DNA from: Lysobacterales bacterium
GTDB taxonomy: Bacteria > Pseudomonadota > Gammaproteobacteria > Xanthomonadales > SZUA-38
Reading direction: 5' to 3'
DNA length: 64,000 bases
Assembly: GCA_028285525.1 (NCBI GenBank)
Contig: JANQOZ010000060.1
Coordinates: forward strand, 1-64,000
The notes under the pieces were generated by a model, which saw only the letters and a list, made by a program, of their open reading frames with translations, made no database searches and was not told the DNA's origin. The position numbers and the translations under genes are program-made. Every line of letters begins with the position of its first letter. Within the stretch, counting starts at the first letter, position 1. Shown here piece by piece: positions 56,970 through 64,000 of this stretch.

Positions 56970-58393
56970 TGATTGATCAGCCGTACGATTTTGTCATCAT
57001 AGGATCCGGCCCCGCCGGACAGAAAGCCGCCATTCAGGCGTCCAAAAAAGGTTGCCGTGTCGCCCTGATCGAGCGCGACCGGCAGGTCGGCGGAAGCTGT
57101 GTTTATCGAGGCACAATTCCCAGCAAGACGCTGCGAGAAAACGCGCTGCAGCTGGCCCGGGCCAGTCAGTGCCAGCAGGCGGTGACCGTACAGGTCGAAC
57201 AGCATGCGCCGATGAACCATCTGATGTCTCGGCTGCAGCAGGTGCTCGACAGCCACGACTATCTCATCGCCGATCAGTTGGGCCGTAACGGCATCACCTG
57301 CATCCACGGCCGGGCGACATTCAAAAACCCGCACGAGGTTGAGGTGACCCGGGTCGACGGAACCAGCGACACCCTGAGCGGCAAGCACGTGGTGATCGCC
57401 ACCGGCTCCAGACCGAGGGCTCCTGACGACATCCCGGTTGATCACGAATACATCCTCGACAGCGATTCGGTCCTGTCGATGTGCTACCTGCCGGAGTCCA
57501 TGCTGGTCCTGGGCAGCGGCGTGATCGCGTGTGAATACGCGTCTATCTTTGCGCTCCTTGGAGTGAAGGTCACCATGGTCGACCGCTTCGCGAGCCCGCT
57601 CGGATTCCTCGACCCGGATCTGTCGAAGCGGTTTCAGGAATCCTTCGAGGCGTTTGGTGGTCGCTTTGTGGGCAACGCCAAAATCAGCGACATCTACTGG
57701 GACGGCGCGTGCGAGGTGGTCGCGAGGATGGACAACGGTCTGCAGCTGAGCGCCGAGAAGGCCCTGTTTGCGCTCGGCAGGATGGCCAACGTAGATTCGC
57801 TGGGACTGGAAGCGGCCGGCCTTGAGGTGAATCAGTACGGCATCCTCGACGCCGACGAAAACTGTCAGACCAAAGTGCCTCATATCTACGCGGTCGGGGA
57901 CGTGATCGGCGCTCCGGCCCTGGCCTCGAGCTCCATGGCCCAGGGGCGGCGCGCGGTTCGTCACGCGCTCGGACTGCCGCCCGGCGCCCCGGCGCACACC
58001 ATCCCCTCAGGGATCTACACGATTCCTGAGATCGCGAGCGTCGGGCTGACCGAACTTCAGGCCCGCAAAGAATACGGGTCCGTGAAGGTTGCCAAGGTGG
58101 ATTTTGCCGAGGTGGCCCGCGGGCAGATCGCCGGAATCCAGGATGGGCTCCTCAAAATGGTGTCAGATCCGGAAGGGAAGTATCTGCTCGGCTGTCAGAT
58201 TGTCGGTGAGGGGGCAACCGAGCTGATCCACCTGGCGCAGATGGCGCTAGTGTCTCATCAGCCGGTCGATATTTTCGTGGAGAACATCTTCAATTTCCCG
58301 ACCTTGGCCGAGGCCTACCGGATCGGCGCGCTGGCGGTGATCGCTCAGCGCAGCGCCGCCAACGACGAATCGTCGCTGGCCGCCGTCGTTTAG
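56969..58393 (+). CDS. sthA: Soluble pyridine nucleotide transhydrogenase
   Basis: 474 residues. The N-terminus DFVIIGSGPAGQKAAIQASK is an FAD-binding fold, and GGSCVYRGTIPSKTLRE has a single cysteine in place of the CxxxxC disulfide of lipoamide dehydrogenase, which is the mark of SthA. Later stretches are IVIGSGV-like LVLGSGVIACEYASIFALLG, IYAVGDVIGAPALASSS and NIFNFPTLAEAYRIGAL. The enzyme exchanges hydride between NADPH and NADH. Its placement as the last gene of a secretion-ATPase/HDOD chain is odd. A hairpin at 58415-58437 follows. Confidence 0.92.
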   Translation: MIDQPYDFVIIGSGPAGQKAAIQASKKGCRVALIERDRQVGGSCVYRGTIPSKTLRENALQLARASQCQQAVTVQVEQHAPMNHLMSRLQQVLDSHDYLIADQLGRNGITCIHGRATFKNPHEVEVTRVDGTSDTLSGKHVVIATGSRPRAPDDIPVDHEYILDSDSVLSMCYLPESMLVLGSGVIACEYASIFALLGVKVTMVDRFASPLGFLDPDLSKRFQESFEAFGGRFVGNAKISDIYWDGACEVVARMDNGLQLSAEKALFALGRMANVDSLGLEAAGLEVNQYGILDADENCQTKVPHIYAVGDVIGAPALASSSMAQGRRAVRHALGLPPGAPAHTIPSGIYTIPEIASVGLTELQARKEYGSVKVAKVDFAEVARGQIAGIQDGLLKMVSDPEGKYLLGCQIVGEGATELIHLAQMALVSHQPVDIFVENIFNFPTLAEAYRIGALAVIAQRSAANDESSLAAVV

Positions 58394-58414
58394 CGATCCC
58401 TGGGCGGGCAGCAG

Positions 58415-58437
58415 CCGCGGCTTCGGAAGCCGCGGCA
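58415..58437. terminator. Hairpin after sthA
   Basis: Perfect 11-bp inverted repeat GCCGCGGCTTC / GAAGCCGCGGC with a one-base centre, which would fold with a TTCGG-type loop. There is no T-tract; it probably marks the transcript end. Confidence 0.4.
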
Positions 58438-58441
58438 CGCG

Positions 58442-58470
58442 TTGAAATTTGCGGCCGGCGCCACAATACT
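58442..58470 (+). promoter_or_regulatory. Promoter of the ferredoxin gene
   Basis: TTGAAA (-35, 58442-58447), a 17-base spacer and AATACT (-10, 58465-58470) give a predicted start near 58477, 26 bases before the ATG at 58503. Confidence 0.5.
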
Positions 58471-58502
58471 TGCGCGTTGGATCAACGCCAATCGGGAAGC
58501 CA

Positions 58503-58826
58503 ATGCCAAAAATTACCTATGTTGCCCACGACGGAACGCGCACCGAGCAAGACGTGCCGGTGGGCTGGAGCGTCATGGAAGGGGCCGTACAGAACAACAT
58601 TGACGGCATTGACGCCGACTGTGGCGGCTGCCTCAGCTGCGCAACCTGTCATGTGTTTGTTGATCCGGCCTGGGTCTCCAAGCTGCCGCCTAAGGAGGAT
58701 CTCGAGGACGACATGCTGGACTGTGCTGCGGTCGATCGCGAGGACAACAGCCGCCTGAGTTGTCAGCTGACGGTGACCGAAGAGATGGACGGTCTGGTGG
58801 TTACCTTGCCCGAGTTCCAGAGCTGA
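58503..58826 (+). CDS. [2Fe-2S] ferredoxin, adrenodoxin-like
   Basis: 107 residues. ITYVAHDGTRTEQDVPVGWS leads to the cluster site DCGGCLSCATCHVFV and the fourth cysteine in RLSCQLTV, the pattern of vertebrate-type (adrenodoxin/putidaredoxin) ferredoxins that serve cytochrome P450s and hydroxylases. No P450 or matching reductase is adjacent; the nitroreductase gene follows after 37 bases. ATG at 58503 is chosen; an upstream frame to 58449 would extend into the promoter. Confidence 0.9.
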   Translation: MPKITYVAHDGTRTEQDVPVGWSVMEGAVQNNIDGIDADCGGCLSCATCHVFVDPAWVSKLPPKEDLEDDMLDCAAVDREDNSRLSCQLTVTEEMDGLVVTLPEFQS

Positions 58827-58863
58827 GCCGGCCGCGGCTCACGCCAAGACACTGGAACCCACG

Positions 58864-59424
58864 GTGACCGATGAACTGCAGCGCTTCGGCGAGCTGCTCA
58901 GCAGCCGCCGGACCGTTAATTTTTTTGAGCCCAGGCCCGTTGATCACCAGCTGATCCACGAAGCGGTTGAGGTGGCCCGGTGGGCGCCTAACCACCGTCT
59001 GACCCAGCCCTGGAAGTTCTTCCACCTAGGACCCGAGACCCGATCGACCGTCATCGACCTGGCGGTGGAGCTGGCGGTGAAGGCTAAGGGTGAAGCCGCG
59101 GGGGCGGCGAGGCGGGAGCGTCTGGAGGCGGTGCCTGAGTGGCTGGCGGTGGCGAGCCGAATTTCCGAAGACACGCTGCTGGATATGGAAGACTACGCCG
59201 CCACCTGCTGTGCGGTGCAGAACCTGATGCTGTATCTGCACACCGCTGGTGTCGGAACCAAATGGACCAGCGGCGCCGTCACGCGGGAGCCCGCGACACT
59301 TCATGCGCTCGGCCTGAAACCCGACGAATATCGGGTCACCGGGCTGATCTGGATCGGCTACGCAAAGCAACGGACCGAATCGAACCGGGGGCCGCTGAGC
59401 GAGGTCTTTTCTCAGCTGGCCTGA
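58864..59424 (+). CDS. Nitroreductase family protein
   Basis: 186 residues. The FMN-binding nitroreductase fold is shown by LSSRRTVNFFEPRPVD, ARWAPNHRLTQPWKFFHLG, CCAVQNLMLYLHTAGVGTKW and VTGLIWIGYAK. It reduces nitro compounds, quinones or a physiological substrate with NAD(P)H. The start is GTG at 58864; no better start exists. It follows the ferredoxin gene on the same strand. Confidence 0.88.
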   Translation: MTDELQRFGELLSSRRTVNFFEPRPVDHQLIHEAVEVARWAPNHRLTQPWKFFHLGPETRSTVIDLAVELAVKAKGEAAGAARRERLEAVPEWLAVASRISEDTLLDMEDYAATCCAVQNLMLYLHTAGVGTKWTSGAVTREPATLHALGLKPDEYRVTGLIWIGYAKQRTESNRGPLSEVFSQLA

Positions 59425-59491
59425 CCTGGCTGTCGCAGACGGCTCACCGTCACCCACTCAAAGCCTCGGAGCGCGAGCGCGCGAGTTCACT

Positions 59492-60289
59492 ATGACCCAC
59501 ACCATTGTGTTTGGAAATGAAAAGGGCGGGACTGGCAAGTCCACCCTGGCCATGCACGTGGTGGTGCAGCTTCTGCGACAGGGGAATTCGGTAGGCGTCA
59601 TCGATCTCGACAGCCGCCAGCGCTCCGTAACCCGCTTTCTGGAAAATCGCCAGGCTTATGCTGAGGGTCACGACATCGAGCTGCCGCAGCCGGCGTGGCT
59701 CGCACCGCTTGCCTCAAAGCGCCGCGACGCACAGGCTGACGCCGACGCCGAAGAGCAGGCCAACCTGCAGCAGGCGCTCGAGCAGCTGAAGCCCGTTGCT
59801 GATTTTCTTGTGATCGACTGCCCCGGCGGCCACACGCATTATGCGCAGCTGGCCCACGCGCTCGCCGACACCCTGGTGACGCCGCTGAACGATAGTTTTG
59901 TCGATCTCGACCTCCTCGGTCAGGTCTCCGCTGATACCTTTGAGGTGACACGCCTGAGCCACTACGCGGAGATGGTCTGGCAGAGCCGCAAGTTTCGCTC
60001 GGCCAGCGAGCTCCCGCCCATGGACTGGATCGTCACCCCGAACCGCGTCGGCCAGCTCAACTCGCGCAACAACGAGCGGGTTGAGGGGGTGCTCAGCGCG
60101 CTTCGCAAGCGCCTGATGTTCCGTTTTGAGCGCGGACTGTCCGAGCGCGTGATCTACCGGGAGCTTTTTGTCAGCGGGCTGACGCTGATGGACCTGGCGG
60201 AGATCCCCGGCGAAGGGCTGACCCGGCTTTCGCACCTGGCTGCACGCGAGGAGGTCCGGCGCCTGGTCGACCGGCTCAGACTGTCGTGA
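59492..60289 (+). CDS. MipZ-like ParA-family ATPase
   Basis: 265 residues. The deviant Walker A is GNEKGGTGKSTLAMH, followed by VIDLDSRQRSVTRFLENR, DFLVIDCPGG, VTPLNDSFVDLDLLG, MDWIVTPNRVG and ERVIYRELFVSGLTLMDL. The combination of DLDxRQR, NDSFVDxDxLG and RVIYRELF-GLTL is the pattern of MipZ, the ATPase that positions FtsZ by forming a polar gradient through ParB in Caulobacter. Other ParA-type ATPases lack these stretches. No parB or ftsZ is in the window. Its stop overlaps the GTG of the MFS gene. Confidence 0.85.
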   Translation: MTHTIVFGNEKGGTGKSTLAMHVVVQLLRQGNSVGVIDLDSRQRSVTRFLENRQAYAEGHDIELPQPAWLAPLASKRRDAQADADAEEQANLQQALEQLKPVADFLVIDCPGGHTHYAQLAHALADTLVTPLNDSFVDLDLLGQVSADTFEVTRLSHYAEMVWQSRKFRSASELPPMDWIVTPNRVGQLNSRNNERVEGVLSALRKRLMFRFERGLSERVIYRELFVSGLTLMDLAEIPGEGLTRLSHLAAREEVRRLVDRLRLS

Positions 60290-61506
60290 ACGCCGTCACC
60301 GCCGAAGTTCTCGACAGCAACCAGCAATCCCTTCGCAATCTGAAGATTTACATGAGCGCCCAGGTGCTGGATCTGCACGGGCTGTGGATCCACCGGGTCG
60401 CGCTCGGCTGGGTGACCTGGGTGGAAACCGAGTCGGAGTTCTGGGTGGGCATGATCGCTTTTGCCCAGTTCTTTCCCGTCATCTTTCTCGGGCCGCTCTT
60501 CGGCGTGCTGGCTGACCGTCTGGACCGGCGCTACTGCGCCATTGTGCTGAATCTCTCGCTCACGGCGGTTGCCACCGTGATGGCGGCGGCGAGCTTTGCC
60601 GGCTTGCTCGACATCTGGGTCATCCTGGCGCTATCGCTGCTGCAGGGTATCGCTGCGGGCGCCTATTCGCCGATTCGCATGTCGCTGGTGGCCAACCTGC
60701 TGGCCATGGAACACCTCGCGCGGGGCATTGCCATCAACAGCCTGGCGTTTAACGCCTCGCGGTTTCTCGGCCCGATGTTTGCCGGCCTGATCATCGTGAC
60801 CTGGAACGTTTCCTGGGCGTTTGTCATCAACGCCGCCAGCTATTTTTTTATGCTTCTCGCCCTGGTTGCGGTGCGGCCACTGACGCGCCGCAAGGCTGAC
60901 GGTGAGCGTCGCGAGGTGCTCGACGAACTGCTGGAAGGGCTGCGCTACGTGCTGGACAACGATCTCATTCGATCGATGCTCTATCTGGCGATCACGGTCT
61001 CGGTCTTCGGTCGTGGCGTGATTGAGCTGCTGCCTGCGTTTGCGGACGGCGTTTTCGGTCGCGGCGCGACGGGCCTCGCCTGGCTGACCTCCGCCAGCGG
61101 CGCCGGAGCGATCGTGGCGGGTCTGTGGCTGGCACGCCGGGGGCGCCGTCCGCTGCACATCATCGCGCCGCTGTCGGCCTTGTTGTCGGGGCTGGTTGTG
61201 ATCGCCTTTGCGCTGAATCGGTCGTTCGAGGTGGGGCTGCTGCTGGCGGCCTGCCTGGGGTTTTTTTTCTCCACCTTCGGCATCTCGGTTCAGAGCCTGC
61301 TGCAGACGCGCGTGGACGACGCTTTTCGGGGCCGCGTCAGCAGCTTCTGGGGCGTCTTCGGCGTGGGCGGCTCGGCGCTCGGCGCATTTTTGCTGGGCGC
61401 CATGGCCCCCCAGGTCGGGCTCGGTGTCGTCAGCATCGTGTCCGGCGTGCTGTGTATCGTCCTGTGCTACCCGGTGTCCACCGCGGTGCTGCGACGAATT
61501 CGCTGA
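60286..61506 (+). CDS. MFS transporter, EntS-like (MFS_3) family
   Basis: 406 residues with about twelve membrane helices. The stretches GLWIHRVALGWVTWVETES, FGVLADRLDRRYCAIVLN (motif A) and AYSPIRMSLVANLLAMEHLARGIAINSLAFN match the MFS_3/EntS-like exporter family. GTG at 60286 overlaps the MipZ-like stop (GTGA), so the two are coupled in translation although a functional link is not obvious. The substrate is unknown. Confidence 0.87.
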   Translation: MNAVTAEVLDSNQQSLRNLKIYMSAQVLDLHGLWIHRVALGWVTWVETESEFWVGMIAFAQFFPVIFLGPLFGVLADRLDRRYCAIVLNLSLTAVATVMAAASFAGLLDIWVILALSLLQGIAAGAYSPIRMSLVANLLAMEHLARGIAINSLAFNASRFLGPMFAGLIIVTWNVSWAFVINAASYFFMLLALVAVRPLTRRKADGERREVLDELLEGLRYVLDNDLIRSMLYLAITVSVFGRGVIELLPAFADGVFGRGATGLAWLTSASGAGAIVAGLWLARRGRRPLHIIAPLSALLSGLVVIAFALNRSFEVGLLLAACLGFFFSTFGISVQSLLQTRVDDAFRGRVSSFWGVFGVGGSALGAFLLGAMAPQVGLGVVSIVSGVLCIVLCYPVSTAVLRRIR

Positions 61507-61569
61507 GCAGATCAGCTAAGATGGCCCGCTGTCCGAACCGCAATCGGCTTTACTTTTCCTGGAGGAACT

Positions 61570-62283
61570 ATGCCTGTTGAACAGACCCTGGATGTCGCCG
61601 CCGGCGACATCACCATGAAGATGTTTGTCTGCGCTCCCGAGTCAGACGGTCCGGCACCTGCGGTGCTGGTCAGCCACGCCTGGGGCGGACAAACCGAATT
61701 CGAAAAAAACAAGGCGCGCCAGGTGGCTCAGCTTGGCTACGTCGGCGTTGCGATGGACCTTTACGGCGACGCCAGAACCGGCGGCAGCACCGAAGAAAAC
61801 TCCGCGCTGATGCAGCCGCTGCTGGAAAACCGGGCTGAACTGCAGGCACGTTTGCACGCTTCGCTGGCGGCGACCGCGGCGCTTGAGAGCGTCGATGCAG
61901 CGAAGGTCGGGGCTATGGGGTACTGCTTTGGCGGCCTGTGCGCGCTGGATCTTGCGCGGAGCGGCGCCGCCGTCAAGGGCGTGATTTCGCTGCACGGCCT
62001 GTTTGTGCCGGCCGACAACCTGGACAATCCCCAGATCTCCGCCAAGGTGCTCGCCCTGCACGGCTGGGACGACCCGATGGTCAAGCCCGATCAGGTCCTG
62101 GCCCTGGCCGAGGAGATGAACGCGGCCGGCGCGGACTGGCAGCTTCATGCGTACGGCGGCACGATGCACGCCTTTACGAACCCTGAAGCCAACGATCCGG
62201 ACTTTGGAACGGTCTACAGCCCGAGCGCGGACCGTCGCGCGTGGCAGACCACGCGCGATTTTTTCACTGAGATTTTCGAGTAG
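61570..62283 (+). CDS. Dienelactone hydrolase family protein
   Basis: 237 residues of alpha/beta hydrolase fold. The nucleophile is the cysteine in GAMGYCFGGLCALD, with aspartate in ALHGWDDPMVKP and histidine in GTMHAFTNP, the Cys-Asp-His triad of dienelactone hydrolases. It may hydrolyse dienelactones or other esters. GGAGG sits 6 bases before the ATG. Twenty bases separate its stop from that of the convergent ligase. Confidence 0.9.
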   Translation: MPVEQTLDVAAGDITMKMFVCAPESDGPAPAVLVSHAWGGQTEFEKNKARQVAQLGYVGVAMDLYGDARTGGSTEENSALMQPLLENRAELQARLHASLAATAALESVDAAKVGAMGYCFGGLCALDLARSGAAVKGVISLHGLFVPADNLDNPQISAKVLALHGWDDPMVKPDQVLALAEEMNAAGADWQLHAYGGTMHAFTNPEANDPDFGTVYSPSADRRAWQTTRDFFTEIFE

Positions 62284-62303
62284 GCCTCAGCGGGAGCGCC
62301 GTC

Positions 62304-63935
62304 TCAGCTCGGATTGTCGAGCAGGTAATTCTGGTATTCGGCCCGCAGGGGCTTTTTGTCGATTTTGCCGGTGGCCGTCAGCGGAATGCTGTCCACCGGC
62401 AGGATGGCGTCCGGCAGCTGCCAGCGGGCAAACTGCTCCGCGAGCAGCGTCAGGATGGAGCCAGCGTCCAGGTTTTTCCCTTCCGCCATCTGCACCAGCA
62501 GCACCGGTCTCTCGTCCCACTTGGGGTGCGTTGCGCCGATGCACGCCGCGAGCGCGACGTCCGGATGGGCAATCGCGGCGTTCTCAAGGTCCGCTGAGCT
62601 GATCCATTCGCCGCCCGACTTGATCACATCCTTGGCGCGATCGGTGATGTTCATGAAGCCGTATTCGTCAATCGTGGCGATGTCGCCGGTATCGAACCAG
62701 CCGTTCTCATCAAGAGCACTTTCCGTCTCACCGTAGTAACGCTCGACAATCCACGGCCCGCGAACGAGCAGTCGGCCGAACGTCTGTCCATCGTGGGGCA
62801 GGGTGTTGTGGTCGTCGTCGACAATTTCCATGTCGACGCCAAACGGTACGCGGCCCTGCTTGCAGCTCAGGTCATACGCTTCGTCCGGGCCGGCCGGCAG
62901 CGGCATCGATCCACTGACGCGATTGACCGTGCCGAGCGGGCTCATCTCGGTCATGCCCCAGGCGTGCAGCACGGCGACGTCGAACTCCTTATCAAAGGCT
63001 TCGATCATCGAGCGTGGGGCCGCGGAACCGCCGATGACCACCTCCTTTAAGTCCGGCAGGCTGCCGCCGGTGCTCCGCAGGTGATCGAGCAGCATCGACC
63101 AGACCGTGGGAACGGCGGCGGCGAAGTTACACCGTTCGTCGTTCAGCATCGCCGCCATCGATGCGCCGTCCATGTGGGGTCCGGGCATGACCATGCGGGC
63201 GCCGACCATCGGCAGGCCGAATGCCAGGCCCCAGGAGTTGGCGTGGAACATGGGAACCACCATCATGACCCGATCTGCGCTGCCGACGTTCATCGCGTCT
63301 TTGCTGGTGGCGCCGTAGGCGTGAAGGACGTTGCTGATGTGGGAGTACAAAACGCCTTTGGGATTACCCGTTGTGCCCGAGGTGTAGCACAGCGAGGACG
63401 CATCATCGCCGTCCACCTGCTCCCACTCACACGACTGCGCCCGTCCCTCAAGCAGCGACTCATAACAGTGCCAGTTGTCCGGCAGATCGTCCGGCATGTG
63501 TTCAGGCCCCGTCATCACGATCACGTGCTTCAGGGTCGGCAGCTTGTCCGCCAGCGCCTGGATCAGCGGTACGAAGGTCAGGTCAACCAGAATGATCTGA
63601 TCCTCCGCGTGGTTGACGATATAGATCAGCTGTTCCGGGAACAGGCGAGGGTTCAGCGTGTGGGCAACCGCGCCGCGCCCCATGATGGCAAACCAGCTTT
63701 CCAGATGACGATAGGTGTTCCAGGCCATCGTGCCGATACGGTCACCCTTTTTGACGCCAAGTTCCGCCAGCGCGTTGCCGAGCTGGGCGGTCCGCTGCCA
63801 GGTTTCCCGGTAGGTCTGCCGATGCATACCCCCTTCGACGGTGTTGGAAACCACCTCCTGGTTTCCGTGCCAGCGCGATGCGTGCTCCAGCAAAGACACC
63901 AGATTGATCGACGAAGACTGCATTAATCCGCGCAT
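62304..63935 (-). CDS. Fatty acid-CoA ligase (AMP-forming)
   Basis: 543 residues of the ANL adenylate-forming family. Signatures are LCYTSGTTGNPKGVLYSH (P-loop-like A3), HAWGMTEMSP, GWFDTGDIATID, KSGGEWISSADLEN and the catalytic lysine in TATGKIDKKPLR. The sequence resembles medium/long-chain acyl-CoA ligases. It activates a fatty acid with ATP and CoA; chain length is not predictable. ATG at 63935 has GGGGTAGCG upstream; the frame to 63998 lacks conservation and is not used. Confidence 0.9.
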   Translation of the reverse strand: MRGLMQSSSINLVSLLEHASRWHGNQEVVSNTVEGGMHRQTYRETWQRTAQLGNALAELGVKKGDRIGTMAWNTYRHLESWFAIMGRGAVAHTLNPRLFPEQLIYIVNHAEDQIILVDLTFVPLIQALADKLPTLKHVIVMTGPEHMPDDLPDNWHCYESLLEGRAQSCEWEQVDGDDASSLCYTSGTTGNPKGVLYSHISNVLHAYGATSKDAMNVGSADRVMMVVPMFHANSWGLAFGLPMVGARMVMPGPHMDGASMAAMLNDERCNFAAAVPTVWSMLLDHLRSTGGSLPDLKEVVIGGSAAPRSMIEAFDKEFDVAVLHAWGMTEMSPLGTVNRVSGSMPLPAGPDEAYDLSCKQGRVPFGVDMEIVDDDHNTLPHDGQTFGRLLVRGPWIVERYYGETESALDENGWFDTGDIATIDEYGFMNITDRAKDVIKSGGEWISSADLENAAIAHPDVALAACIGATHPKWDERPVLLVQMAEGKNLDAGSILTLLAEQFARWQLPDAILPVDSIPLTATGKIDKKPLRAEYQNYLLDNPS

Positions 63936-64000
63936 GACGCTACCCCTTGGCGAAGAAAGACTGCGCGCAAGTTTGGCTTCGGCGCGCTTGCTCTGCAACC

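Overview
The window is a gene-dense, GC-rich chromosomal segment of a Gram-negative bacterium. It carries about 51 protein-coding genes, mostly separated by less than 200 bases, and I see no tRNA, rRNA, CRISPR array, insertion sequence, transposase or phage gene. Many proteins carry export signals, lipoboxes or outer-membrane barrels. SthA-, SfsA-, MscL- and MshEN/GspE-type proteins, CSLREA and FG-GAP secreted proteins, and short C-terminal '(L/F)xx(D/S)(G/S)FE' tails suggest a gammaproteobacterium near the Xanthomonadales/Chromatiales. That placement is inference from protein families, not a phylogeny. No stretch longer than about 240 bases lacks a gene.

Left part (1-15.5 kb): redox and envelope genes (partial peroxiredoxin, flavodoxin-like protein, exported PQQ dehydrogenase, glutaredoxin-DinB fusion), an exported amidohydrolase interrupted by an in-frame TAG, a large FAD oxidoreductase, a 7TM-PAS-GGDEF protein, a TIR-TM-TolB-like-TPR protein, an exported S41 protease, an RraA-like protein, a DUF1428 protein and SfsA. 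From 15.5 to 29.2 kb secreted proteins dominate: a 1408-residue subtilase with three tandem Ig-like repeats, a 3D-domain lipoprotein, a CSLREA beta-helix protein, an exported SDR, a type Vd patatin autotransporter, an FG-GAP protein and an M61-like metalloprotease. From 29.2 to 37 kb lie a sulfurtransferase divergent from a MocR regulator, a coupled exported-amidohydrolase/adenosylhomocysteinase pair, a degenerate EAL protein, a YpfJ-type protease and MscL.

The most distinctive region is 47.1-37.0 kb on the minus strand: ten tightly packed genes bounded by two intrinsic terminators. They are a HugZ/PNPOx-like protein, a DMT-family transporter, an ABC ATPase with two permeases, then mvaD, phosphomevalonate kinase, squalene synthase, a fused HMG-CoA reductase-mevalonate kinase and idi. 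The five isoprenoid genes cover HMG-CoA to IPP/DMAPP and the FPP-to-squalene step. HMG-CoA synthase and prenyl-diphosphate synthase are not in the window. Coupled starts (ATGA, GTGA and TTG inside the previous gene's end) suggest the run is translated from one or a few transcripts. The first gene's Shine-Dalgarno sequence lies in the stem of the preceding terminator.

Right part (47.2-64 kb): an exported S9 peptidase, a membrane GGDEF protein, a second M61-like protease, an MFS pump, a four-gene chain (MshEN-GspE/PilB-type ATPase, two HDOD proteins, SthA transhydrogenase), a 2Fe-2S ferredoxin, a nitroreductase, a MipZ-like ParA ATPase coupled to an MFS transporter, a dienelactone hydrolase and an acyl-CoA ligase. 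Cyclic-di-GMP signalling recurs through two GGDEF proteins, one dead EAL and a possible MshEN receptor.
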